From contig NZ_JAMBOI010000006.1 in assembly GCF_023715535.1 (NCBI RefSeq), positions 62,001 to 126,000 on the forward strand: a stretch of 64,000 nucleotides of DNA, written 5' to 3'. This DNA comes from Sporosarcina luteola. GTDB lineage: Bacteria > Bacillota > Bacilli > Bacillales_A > Planococcaceae. Shown piece by piece: positions 17,337 through 25,733 of the stretch. Positions within the stretch are counted from its first letter, which is position 1; each line of letters opens with the position of its first letter. The notes under the pieces were generated by a model. That model did no database searches, had not been told where the DNA came from, and worked only from the letters and a program-made list of their open reading frames with translations. A program made the position numbers and the translations under genes.

Positions 17337-18584
17337 TTATTCTTTATAGCCCAACTCATATAGAGCACCGATCAGCGCTTTAACACCTTCCGCCAAATCA
17401 GCGGGCTCTGTATATTCAGCCGGGTTATGGCTGATTCCTTTCAGACTCGGAACAAACAGCATAGCTGTCGGCACAACAGGAGCAAAGATTTGGGAATCGT
17501 GACCCGCACCGCTGTGCATCACTTTATAATTGAGGCCATTTTCTTTACATTGTTTTTCAATGAGCTCAACAACTTTTTGATCCATTGGAACTGGATCTTC
17601 ATCCATCCAAAGATCAATGTCCATTTCAACTTCATGCTCTTTGGAGATTTCTTGCATCCTAGCCGTCATTTGTTCTGTAAATGACACGATCGCTTCTTTT
17701 TCAGTATGACGAACATCGATCGTGAAAATTGTCTTTCCTGGAACGACGTTTACGATGTTCGGATAAGCTTCAATCTTTCCAACAGTCGTCACCAATGGGT
17801 CTCCGATTTTTCTAGCCATTGAAATAATTTCATGAATCATATGGCTAGCCGCAAACATGGCATCTTTCCGATACCCCATCGGCGTTGTTCCGGCATGATT
17901 AGCTTCACCCGTTATCTCAACCGTATACCGTCTTTGTCCAACAATGTTATTCACTACACCAATAGCCGTTTTCTCGGTTTCCAAAACGCTGCCTTGTTCT
18001 ACGTGAACTTCCACGAATGCTGTCAGATCCTTCCGCGGACCTTTCGATTCTTCTGTAAAGTTGAAACCTGCATTCTTCATTGCTTCAACAAATGGGACGC
18101 CATCGAAATCCGTAATTGTTTCAACGTCTTCTCGTTTGGCTAAACCGACAATGTTTTTGGATCCCCAGAACGAGTATGGGAAACGGCTTCCTTCCTCTTC
18201 AGCCATTGAAACGACTTCAATGTTTCTGACTGGTTGGCCGAAATGCTTTTTCAAGTATTTCAACGCAATGATGCCGGCGATGATGCCATATGCACCGTCA
18301 TAGCGTCCACCGTTTGTCACTGTATCTACATGGGAGCCTGTCAAAACCGTTTCGTTTGTGTTCTTCCCTTTTAATGTACCGTACAGATTTCCGATTTCAT
18401 CAAAGCGAGCTTCAAGTCCTTCGTTTTCTATCCAGTCTTTCAAAGCGTGTTGACCTTCAACCCACTCTTTTGTATAGAGTAAACGAGAAACACCGCCCTC
18501 GGAATCTTTGCCGAAATCGCCGAGCCAATCAAGTCTGCCGGCTGTTTCTTCCGCCAAATCAAGCTTTTGTATAATGTCTTTCAT
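17337..18584 (-). CDS. allC: Allantoate amidohydrolase AllC (M20 family)
   Basis: Zinc/manganese hydrolase that turns allantoate into (S)-ureidoglycine, CO2 and ammonia. 415 residues. Metal and substrate motifs: GSHVDTVTNGGRYDGAYG, MAEEEGSRFPYSF, ANHAGTTPMGYRKDA, and MHSGAGHDSQIFAPVVPTAM. Members of the same family include N-carbamoyl-amino-acid hydrolases and ureidopropionases; the neighbours decide for allantoate. ATG at 18584 after AGGTG. First gene of the all operon, with a promoter region of about 220 bases upstream. Confidence 0.9.
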   Translation of the reverse strand: MKDIIQKLDLAEETAGRLDWLGDFGKDSEGGVSRLLYTKEWVEGQHALKDWIENEGLEARFDEIGNLYGTLKGKNTNETVLTGSHVDTVTNGGRYDGAYGIIAGIIALKYLKKHFGQPVRNIEVVSMAEEEGSRFPYSFWGSKNIVGLAKREDVETITDFDGVPFVEAMKNAGFNFTEESKGPRKDLTAFVEVHVEQGSVLETEKTAIGVVNNIVGQRRYTVEITGEANHAGTTPMGYRKDAMFAASHMIHEIISMARKIGDPLVTTVGKIEAYPNIVNVVPGKTIFTIDVRHTEKEAIVSFTEQMTARMQEISKEHEVEMDIDLWMDEDPVPMDQKVVELIEKQCKENGLNYKVMHSGAGHDSQIFAPVVPTAMLFVPSLKGISHNPAEYTEPADLAEGVKALIGALYELGYKE

Positions 18585-18725
18585 ATCGTTCACCTATTTC
18601 ACCACCCTTTTCCGCGTTATGTATGCTTATTACTATTGTAGAACGCAATTATTGTTTGTAATCATACGGATAGTATGCAATGAATCGTCTTTCATAAACG
18701 ACTGACTTTTTAGCTCCACTTTTAA

Positions 18726-18741
18726 TTGTAAGCGTTCTAAA
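18726..18741 (+). promoter_or_regulatory. Candidate cre (CcpA) site upstream of allC
   Basis: TTGTAAGCGTTCTAAA agrees with the cre consensus WTGNAANCGNWWNCAW at about 14 of 16 positions. It lies about 140 bases upstream of allC, between allC and pucR. Carbon catabolite control is inference. Confidence 0.4.
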
Positions 18742-18806
18742 CTAAATAGTCTTTAGCGTGAGTTGATAAAGTTTTATCTATTATTTATCTAAAGTGGATA
18801 ACAAAA

Positions 18807-18837
18807 TAAAAAAGAGACAGCGCGAATGGCTGCCTCT
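18807..18837 (-). terminator. Terminator of pucR (first copy)
   Basis: Minus strand AGAGGCAGCC, loop, GCTGTCTCT then six T, just past the stop at 18842. Confidence 0.8.
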
Positions 18838-18841
18838 GTAC

Positions 18842-20497
18842 CTATTCTGCGTTTTCACGTTGAAGTAGTTCGTGAATTTTAAGTCCAACCCGTACAGACA
18901 GCATTTCTTCGGGGTCATCAAAGTCCATCCCCGTAATCTCTCTGACCCTTTCCAAACGATAGACAACGGTCTTATAGTGAACAAAGAGAAGTTTTGCAGT
19001 TTGGGCCGCGTTTTGATTGCACTCCAAAAAAGTTTGTAATGTTTCCAGCAAATCGGATTGATTCGCCTGTTGGTAATCAAGCAACTCCTTAAGGGATTTC
19101 GGGATGAACTGCAGCAGAGCCGATGAATCCTCGATATGACGCAGCAGCCGAAAAATCCCAAGTTCCGAAAACGCTGTAATTGATGCCAGACCGTTTAACG
19201 TTTCGCCCAAATCCAGTGCATCATGTGCTTCCCGATAGCTTTGCGGAATTTCGGCAATATCTCCTACTGCACTTCCAATTCCCACTTGGACATCGATGTC
19301 TTTAGCTTGTTTTTGAATGACTGCTTGAATTGTCAGCGCCGTTTTCTTTATGTCTTCCATCCATGCAGTATCATTTTTACTTACCTTCTCAACTTTCCAA
19401 AGAACAATGAAGAGATTGCTTTTGTTTGAAATGATACCGTTCGGCAAGTAATGATGAATCGCTTCATTCACAAGGAAATGCGCTCGGTCAGCGAGGTCTC
19501 CTTTTTGTTTCAAAGCGCCTTCCGACTGGCGATTAATTTTAAATAACACCGCAGCAAATGCACCAGTGAAGTCCCAACCGATGACATTCGCCTTTTCATA
19601 CACTGCTTGAATCGATTGGATTTTCCCGCTGATCAATTCCTCAATGAGATCGTTTTTATACTTCTTCTCCACTTCCGCAACGGCAAATTGCTTCACTAAT
19701 TCCAAGGATAAGGAAGTCGCTGCGTTTTCGACAGCAATTAAATCCAATTCTCCAAGCGATTTATTAATTTCACCAATCAATAAATACATTTTGTTATGGT
19801 TCAGCGCTTCTATCGGAACAACAATTTGATGTCCTTTCACATTATCCAGTTCAGGATATTTCACAATTTGTCGATAGTGAGGAAATTTAATGCCTGAAGT
19901 CTGTTCGTAAAAATGTACTTTCTCGACCATTTCAAATTGTTCAAGTTCAGGGTATGTCGATACGATACATCTGAAATTCCGATCGAAAAGTGCAACCGGG
20001 TTCCCAATCAACTTTTCAAGTGTATGAATGATTTTCTCAAGGCCTTTATCAGCGAGAGATAAAGCTGTAAATCGATCATGGATCTCCTTAAAGTACCGTA
20101 GTTTCGTGACTTGATTATTGAAAAGCTCCCCCATGATCGGATACATGACATCTACAAAGGGGACTTCTTGCGGAAGCTGGATGATCGGCATTCTGTTCTT
20201 TTCACCGGCTTCGAGCAATTGATCGGAAATATCTTCACTGTGCTTCTTGATGACGAGAGCACTCACGCTCTTTTCAGCTAATTTGGCGATAAAAGCCTTT
20301 TGTTCTTGAACACTGAAATCCCGGATCGAATAGAGGCTTGTTAAAATCACTTCGCCGCCCTTGATCCAATTCGCAATATCAGGTCCTTCCATGATCGTTA
20401 CGCCTTCAACCACGTTTTGAATAAACGTACCGCCGCTTAAAATTTCAGCATCCTTCATCGGTTCGATTGCCAATAAATCCTTTACTCTAAACTCCAT
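18842..20497 (-). CDS. pucR: PucR-family transcriptional regulator, copy 1
   Basis: Purine-catabolism activator type, 551 residues from the ATG at 20497 with AAAGGGG eight bases upstream. N-terminal PucR ligand domain at roughly 5-125 (FRVKDLLAIEPMKDAEILSG, DIANWIKGGEVILTSLY), a middle GGDEF-like/CdaR region, and a C-terminal helix-turn-helix at about 480-545 (NQNAAQTAKLLFVHYKTVVYRLERVREITG). In B. subtilis PucR controls purine and allantoin use. It is divergent from the alpha/beta hydrolase and directly upstream of the all operon, which it probably controls. Confidence 0.88.
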   Translation of the reverse strand: MEFRVKDLLAIEPMKDAEILSGGTFIQNVVEGVTIMEGPDIANWIKGGEVILTSLYSIRDFSVQEQKAFIAKLAEKSVSALVIKKHSEDISDQLLEAGEKNRMPIIQLPQEVPFVDVMYPIMGELFNNQVTKLRYFKEIHDRFTALSLADKGLEKIIHTLEKLIGNPVALFDRNFRCIVSTYPELEQFEMVEKVHFYEQTSGIKFPHYRQIVKYPELDNVKGHQIVVPIEALNHNKMYLLIGEINKSLGELDLIAVENAATSLSLELVKQFAVAEVEKKYKNDLIEELISGKIQSIQAVYEKANVIGWDFTGAFAAVLFKINRQSEGALKQKGDLADRAHFLVNEAIHHYLPNGIISNKSNLFIVLWKVEKVSKNDTAWMEDIKKTALTIQAVIQKQAKDIDVQVGIGSAVGDIAEIPQSYREAHDALDLGETLNGLASITAFSELGIFRLLRHIEDSSALLQFIPKSLKELLDYQQANQSDLLETLQTFLECNQNAAQTAKLLFVHYKTVVYRLERVREITGMDFDDPEEMLSVRVGLKIHELLQRENAE

Positions 20498-20565
20498 TTG
20501 CCGCACCCCTTTCCATGTATTCTAGAGTCCTTATCTCGAAATATTATTCTTCTTATTATACAATA

Positions 20566-20588
20566 CTAACGAAAGCATATCTAACGAA
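20566..20588. promoter_or_regulatory. Direct repeat CTAACGAA, candidate PucR boxes
   Basis: CTAACGAA occurs at 20566-20573 and 20581-20588, a 15-bp step, in the divergent region between pucR copy 1 and the hydrolase gene. The second repeat reaches the hydrolase ribosome-binding region. Read on the minus strand each is TTCGTTAG, close to the TTGGTTAA part of the B. subtilis PucR box WWWCNTTGGTTAA. Confidence 0.45.
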
Positions 20589-20605
20589 GGAAAGAGCGTG
20601 ACGTC

Positions 20606-21478
20606 ATGTCAAAAACAACAGTCATTTATAAACAGAAGGATGACTTCGAGTTGAAAGCGGACTTTTACCCCGCTGCAGAAACCTTCCGCCCAGTGATTGT
20701 CTATATACACGGCGGCGGACTTCTATGGGGATCCCGTGAAGATATGAAGAAAGAACAGATTGAGTTTTATCACCAAGCAGGTTACAACATCTTTTCAATC
20801 GATTATCGGCTAGCCCCAGAGTCGAAGTTGCCCGCGATTCAAGAGGATATCGCAGACGCCCTGAACTGGATCGAACAAGAAGGGATCAAGCAGTTCGACT
20901 ATGATCCGATGAATATCGCCGTCATTGGAAGTTCAGCGGGCGGATATCTTGCACTTTTAACGGGAACATTCCGGAACAAGCCGAAAGCCATCGTTTCTTT
21001 CTATGGGTATGGCGATATTACCGGCGATTGGGCAGTGAAGCCGAGCCCCCACTATTCAGCGATGACAACTGTGCCTCGGGAACTGGCCAAAATGCTCGTG
21101 TCGGACGAAATCATTTCGGTCGGTCCGATTGAAAAGCGGTACGCAATCTATATGCATGCGAGACAGCATGGCGTTTGGATCGAAGAATTAAGCGGACTAA
21201 TACCTGTCTTAGCAAAAGACGAGCTTTCCAAGTACTGTCCACTATTCAATATCCATTCGCACTACCCGCCTACCCTGCTCCTCCACGGAACGAAAGACGA
21301 GGATGTCCCATATGAGCAATCCGTTCTGATGGCTGAAGGCTTGCAAAAAAACGGCGTTGATCATAAACTGATCACCATTCCGGATGGAAAGCATCAGTTT
21401 GACGAAGACTTGCAAAGCCCGATTGTACAAAATGCATTTGACGAAGTGATCACTTTCTTACACAATCAACTGAAGTAA
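20606..21478 (+). CDS. Alpha/beta hydrolase (HSL/esterase type)
   Basis: 290 residues. Oxyanion motif YIHGGGLLWG at about 34-42, nucleophile elbow GSSAGGY with Ser110, catalytic acid in HGTKDEDVPYEQ and histidine in DGKHQFD. Related to hormone-sensitive-lipase-type esterases and arylformamidases. It is the only non-assigned enzyme enclosed by the allantoin locus and is divergent from pucR, with CTAACGAA boxes between them, so a role in that pathway is possible but unproven. The start ATG is preceded by GAAGGAAAGAGCGTGACGTC; spacing is loose. Confidence 0.85.
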   Translation: MSKTTVIYKQKDDFELKADFYPAAETFRPVIVYIHGGGLLWGSREDMKKEQIEFYHQAGYNIFSIDYRLAPESKLPAIQEDIADALNWIEQEGIKQFDYDPMNIAVIGSSAGGYLALLTGTFRNKPKAIVSFYGYGDITGDWAVKPSPHYSAMTTVPRELAKMLVSDEIISVGPIEKRYAIYMHARQHGVWIEELSGLIPVLAKDELSKYCPLFNIHSHYPPTLLLHGTKDEDVPYEQSVLMAEGLQKNGVDHKLITIPDGKHQFDEDLQSPIVQNAFDEVITFLHNQLK

Positions 21479-21481
21479 GCC

Positions 21482-21515
21482 AAAAGGGCCGAGAGTATAC
21501 TCTCGCGCCCTTTTC
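21482..21515. terminator. Bidirectional terminator between hydrolase and permease genes
   Basis: AAAAGGGC, GAGAGTATACTCTC inner palindrome, GCCCTTTT. It lies between two convergent genes and has A and T tails on both sides. Confidence 0.8.
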
Positions 21516-21529
21516 CTTATTCATAGTTA

Positions 21530-22894
21530 TTATTTTGATTTAACCGGAAGTGAATCCACTTTATCCTTCTGTTCCGTCTTACCTTCCACACCATACGTAT
21601 CCCATTTGAAGAGATTCTCCAGCAGAAGGGCTAATATGATTCCCACTAGCAACCCACTGCTAAGCAGCGGTCGGATCACGCCTGGTATCGTAACAAAGTA
21701 CGTTGCTGGAAGCGTCATGATAACAACTCCTACAAACAACGGAATTGCTGAACGATAAACGTTGACAGTATTGAATTCAACTTGCTTAAAGAAATTCAAT
21801 GAAGAATTTAACAGAAGCAAATACGAAACAAATAATGCAGCACTACCGATACTTAACGGAAGCTGTGAGAAAAAGTGGCCGAGCGGAGGAATAAGTCCCA
21901 TGACTAAGAACATGAATCCACCAAGAACAAACGGAAGCCTTTTAATGATCCCTGTTTGGCTTAAGAAACCAATAGAAGAAACGAATGGTGAGTTTGGAAC
22001 GAGGCCGAAAATACCTGCAATAAGTGTGAAGACACCAGTAATGGTGAATGAAGCCCTGTATTCCGACTTTGTCGTTTCCACCTCATACATGCTTTCCGTT
22101 CCTTTTAACGCACCGAATGTATTCGCTGTGTTCAATAAGCCCGCTAAAATAGTCGTAATGATAATCCCGACATCCCATGCCGGCTTCCCTAATGGGAATA
22201 ATTCGAGAGTGAACTTTGTCGTTCCGCTAATTGTGCTTTCCGGCTTGAAAATAAGCGCATAAACAATCCATCCGACGATAATTCCGATCAGCAACCCATA
22301 TCGCCTAATACTTGACGGCGCCTTCACGCTGATGACGATGATCAAAGTCGCAATGACAATCGCTAATAGTGAAACGGATAAATTGATCTGTGGGTTAACA
22401 GCCTGGTTGCCAAAAGGAATACCGAGCATCCCCTTTAAAAAGATCCCGATCAATTGACAACCGAACAGGAACATGAATACACCCATCACTGCAGGAGTGA
22501 ATAACTTGGCTATCTGAGGTCCGAGCCCTGTTACACCGATCAAGAAAGTCATGATCGAAACAATGATAATACCGACTGTCAAACTGCCTCCCAGAATATG
22601 CAATGGCATCCCTTGAGCCGCAGCTGTCGTACAAAGCGTTAGAATGACACCCCACCATAGACCGGATTGCCCTTCCATGATGGCCCGTTTATGCCCAAAG
22701 AACGCTTGGATAATACACGCTAGTCCAGTGACAATAAAGGATAGCTGAAGCATATTGACAATTGTCTCCGGCGGAAGATCAAAAGCCGCCCCGACAGTAA
22801 TGGGAATGACAACGATATTCGTGAAAATAAAAAAGAGCCACTGTAAGCCCGAAATCCAGTTACTTGATTTTACTAACTCCTTGATAACAATCAC
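21530..22894 (-). CDS. NCS2-family nucleobase/purine permease (YbbY-like)
   Basis: 454-residue membrane protein of the nucleobase-ascorbate (NCS2/uracil-xanthine) family, with about 12 to 14 hydrophobic segments. The NAT signature region is seen around TANTFGALKGTESMYEVE and GLVPNSPFVSSIGFLSQTG. Likely substrate a purine or allantoin-related compound, by analogy with ybbY beside allB in E. coli. It starts with GTG overlapping the allH stop (GTGA), so it is translationally coupled to allH. Confidence 0.85.
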   Translation of the reverse strand: MIVIKELVKSSNWISGLQWLFFIFTNIVVIPITVGAAFDLPPETIVNMLQLSFIVTGLACIIQAFFGHKRAIMEGQSGLWWGVILTLCTTAAAQGMPLHILGGSLTVGIIIVSIMTFLIGVTGLGPQIAKLFTPAVMGVFMFLFGCQLIGIFLKGMLGIPFGNQAVNPQINLSVSLLAIVIATLIIVISVKAPSSIRRYGLLIGIIVGWIVYALIFKPESTISGTTKFTLELFPLGKPAWDVGIIITTILAGLLNTANTFGALKGTESMYEVETTKSEYRASFTITGVFTLIAGIFGLVPNSPFVSSIGFLSQTGIIKRLPFVLGGFMFLVMGLIPPLGHFFSQLPLSIGSAALFVSYLLLLNSSLNFFKQVEFNTVNVYRSAIPLFVGVVIMTLPATYFVTIPGVIRPLLSSGLLVGIILALLLENLFKWDTYGVEGKTEQKDKVDSLPVKSK

Positions 22895-23850
22895 CTTTCT
22901 TTTTTATGAATAACGGCAGCTTTCATGCCGAGCAACATGCCTAGTACTGTGTCTGCACCTGACGTATGGCCGATTTCCTTCATCTCTTCAACAGCCTTCA
23001 GAAATTCTGTTCCACGCGGTTTATCTAAAACATAACATAACTGTTGGAGATGGGAATGGAATTTGTTATCAGTTGCATAGAGAAGATATTCCAAAGCGAC
23101 ATAAGTCGTCCGTTTTTGGCCATATTCAATTAAATAGGGTTTCAACTTTCGCAGAAACGTTTGGTCTGTCCCTTCCAGCGCCGAAAGAACCGCACAAATC
23201 CCGGTAATGACGTCATCTCCGCTCGGTGTAAGTCCAAGTCCCCTGCCAATCCAATAGTCGAAGACTTTTTTCTCGTCCAACTCATGATGCCAGACAAGAT
23301 TTTTCAAGTCATTCAATTTATCCAGGACGGCGATTCCTTCTATGGAAGAAGAGGGGTCGACGATATAGTGGATGATCCGTTTTTTCTCATCCGACGTTTC
23401 GGCCAGACCAGTATTCCAGTCGTCTTGAAGAAGCCGATTTGCCAAAAACTTGAAGTTGTCCTCGAGAGAAGTGAGATCGTAAGTGGAAGACTGTACTGTA
23501 TGGTTTGTCCATTTTGCTTCATTTAACGAGAGGCTGATACCTTTCGGGAAAAGTACTGACATTGATTCCTTATCCCACACAACTTCCAAATCGACAGCAA
23601 GCAACGTGGTTAGCAAATGCGCACCCGTTTGTTCCAACCCAATTCCGAATGGCGCGATGCCATTCCCCAATGCGCCAACATGGACAAGATGCCCACCGAA
23701 GGCTAAATTGAAACTAGTCGAAAATACACTATGGACATGTCCGTTCGGGTTTGCCTTCAAGATATGGGAAACTTCATCACTCGCCGCGATCGCCTTCAAA
23801 ACAAACGCATCTCTATTACGATTTGAGTTTACATTTATCGAGCCAAACAA
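22891..23850 (-). CDS. allH: Oxamate carbamoyltransferase subunit AllH (DUF2877)
   Basis: 319 residues with the DUF2877 marks FSTSFNLAFGGHLVHVG and WIGRGLGLTPSGDDVITGICAVL. Third subunit of the AllFGH oxamic transcarbamylase. In E. coli it follows ylbE; here it is separated from allF and allG by about 9 kb and forms a two-gene unit with the NCS2 permease. TTG start at 23850 after GGGGGTGAGGAA. Divergent from the second pucR. Confidence 0.85.
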   Translation of the reverse strand: MFGSINVNSNRNRDAFVLKAIAASDEVSHILKANPNGHVHSVFSTSFNLAFGGHLVHVGALGNGIAPFGIGLEQTGAHLLTTLLAVDLEVVWDKESMSVLFPKGISLSLNEAKWTNHTVQSSTYDLTSLEDNFKFLANRLLQDDWNTGLAETSDEKKRIIHYIVDPSSSIEGIAVLDKLNDLKNLVWHHELDEKKVFDYWIGRGLGLTPSGDDVITGICAVLSALEGTDQTFLRKLKPYLIEYGQKRTTYVALEYLLYATDNKFHSHLQQLCYVLDKPRGTEFLKAVEEMKEIGHTSGADTVLGMLLGMKAAVIHKKER

Positions 23851-23956
23851 TTCCTCACCCCCGAAGCGTATAGCATTCCATTATTTTTGCCTGTATCTAT
23901 TATAGTCTACATGTATGCGCCAAAAATTTCATTGTCTATTATGAACAAAACCAAGC

Positions 23957-23985
23957 TTGATTTTTGTCCACTTTTAACGTACAAT
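23957..23985 (+). promoter_or_regulatory. Sigma-A type promoter for pucR copy 2
   Basis: TTGATT, 17-base spacer, TACAAT on the plus strand, about 70 bases before the pucR start. AAAACCAAGCTTG at 23947-23959, which overlaps the -35, resembles the reverse complement of the PucR box and could mediate autoregulation. Confidence 0.6.
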
Positions 23986-24053
23986 AAAGGGTGGTACGTA
24001 TGTGCAAACTGCTCAAAAATTCTAGTGGGAATTCTATAAAAGAGGTTATGCTT

Positions 24054-25691
24054 ATGAAAACAGTAAACGATCTATTTATATTGGAAGGCATGAAAGAAAG
24101 CATTGTGCTTGCGGGCCATCGCGGCCTTACAAGAAATGTGCAATTTGTAAATATATCCGACACGCCGGACATCATCAATTTCTTGGCGGAGAATCATCTT
24201 CTGCTCACGACCGGATATGCATTCAAGGACGACCCTGAGAAATTCTGCGAATTAATTAAACAGATGTATGAGTTGAACTGTTCAGGTCTTGCCATTAAAA
24301 TCAATCGATTCTTCAAAGAATTGCCCCGTGAAGTCAAGCTGCTCGCCGATGATCTGGCGTTTCCAATCATTGATTTGCCTACGAAGCATACATTAGGTGA
24401 AGTATCCCGACACATCTTGAATTATTTGAACGATGCTGAATCGGAACAGCTTTATTATGCGTTGCATGTCCAAAAAGAGTTTTCCGATATGATGATTAAA
24501 GGCTATAGCTTAACTGCGCTCATCGAGCAATTGGGGCATTTTCTATCCCGCCCTACCCTCCTCCTGAACCATAGGGGAGAAAAAATTGCGCATAGTCATG
24601 ATTTCCGGATGGATTCCATGAAGCTGGCCGAAAAGGAAATCATCGAAAAAGTGAAAGAAGACTTAGCATCTGCCCGGGAAGGAAGCACCTTTACGATTCC
24701 TTCAAGGGAGCATCAATCCGTTTCCACTTTTCCTGTCCAAACAAAACGGCAGCATCCGAGCATGCTTGTCATCGTCGATTCAATGACTTTGCCTTACCCA
24801 TCTTCGCAAATGGCGATTGAGCAGGCCGGCAACGTCATTACGTTTACAATCATCAAGGAGCAGGCGATCGAAGAAAACTCCAGGCTCCTCAAAAATAATT
24901 TCTTTGACGACTTGATTGAAAATCGGATTCATTCTGATGAAGAGATTTTGAGCCGCGCCAATTATTATGGTTTGAACGAGGATTTGAATAATATTTGCAT
25001 TATTTGTACTGTAGACCAAAAAGGGCAGAATTACGAAGACCTACAGTTGTACGAGAAAAAGGCTGGAGAATTATACAATAGTATTTATGATCAGCTCGAA
25101 GATGAAATCGTTCATAGCGAACTGGACGGCATTTTATTTACGAAGGAAAAGTACTTTGTCATGATCTTGCAATACGCTGATGAAGTTGACCCATCAGAAG
25201 TGAACGAATTCGTCGAGAAATGTCAAGAAAACTTACAAGGTGATTATTCGATCTCCTTCGGCGTCAGCAATACGGTTCAGTCCATTAAGGATATTACAAC
25301 CGCTTATGCAGAAGCTTGTGAAGCAATTATGAGCGGATATGATATGAATATGCTTGGGTTCATCAATTTCTACAAAATGAAAGAGCTTGAAGATTTATTA
25401 AACACAATTCCCGAAAAAGATTTAAAGGCACTGTATGAAAACACACTGAAGTCCCTTGCCCATCCTAAGACTAAAGAAGATCTGGAATTGGTCAAAACGA
25501 TTCAAGTCTATTTGGATTCGCAATGTGAGATTTCGGAAACGTCTCGCCGCTTGTACATCCATCGAAATACAGTGAAATACCGTATCGAGAAAGCCGAAGA
25601 GTTGCTGAATTGCTCTTTCCGCGACCCAGCCCACTCATTGCGCATCCGAGTAGCACTGATGATCGGATCTCTTTTAAAAGAAGCAGAATAA
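24054..25691 (+). CDS. pucR: PucR-family transcriptional regulator, copy 2
   Basis: 545 residues from the ATG at 24054 (MKTVNDLFILEGMKES) after AGAGG; a longer frame from 23991 covers the promoter and is discounted. N-terminal PucR domain with SDTPDIINFLAENHLLLTTGY, then the middle domain, and a C-terminal helix-turn-helix (CEISETSRRLYIHRNTVKYRIEKAEELLN). Clearly diverged from copy 1. Divergent from allH and upstream of the allB genes on the other strand; it may sense a different intermediate. Confidence 0.88.
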   Translation: MKTVNDLFILEGMKESIVLAGHRGLTRNVQFVNISDTPDIINFLAENHLLLTTGYAFKDDPEKFCELIKQMYELNCSGLAIKINRFFKELPREVKLLADDLAFPIIDLPTKHTLGEVSRHILNYLNDAESEQLYYALHVQKEFSDMMIKGYSLTALIEQLGHFLSRPTLLLNHRGEKIAHSHDFRMDSMKLAEKEIIEKVKEDLASAREGSTFTIPSREHQSVSTFPVQTKRQHPSMLVIVDSMTLPYPSSQMAIEQAGNVITFTIIKEQAIEENSRLLKNNFFDDLIENRIHSDEEILSRANYYGLNEDLNNICIICTVDQKGQNYEDLQLYEKKAGELYNSIYDQLEDEIVHSELDGILFTKEKYFVMILQYADEVDPSEVNEFVEKCQENLQGDYSISFGVSNTVQSIKDITTAYAEACEAIMSGYDMNMLGFINFYKMKELEDLLNTIPEKDLKALYENTLKSLAHPKTKEDLELVKTIQVYLDSQCEISETSRRLYIHRNTVKYRIEKAEELLNCSFRDPAHSLRIRVALMIGSLLKEAE

Positions 25692-25728
25692 AAAACCAAA
25701 GCCCGGTTTGAATGGGCTTTGGTTTTTG
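25690..25728. terminator. Bidirectional terminator between pucR copy 2 and allB
   Basis: AAAAACCAAAGCCC, short loop, GGGCTTTGGTTTTT, between the convergent pucR and allB genes. Confidence 0.85.
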
Positions 25729-25733
25729 TGTTT

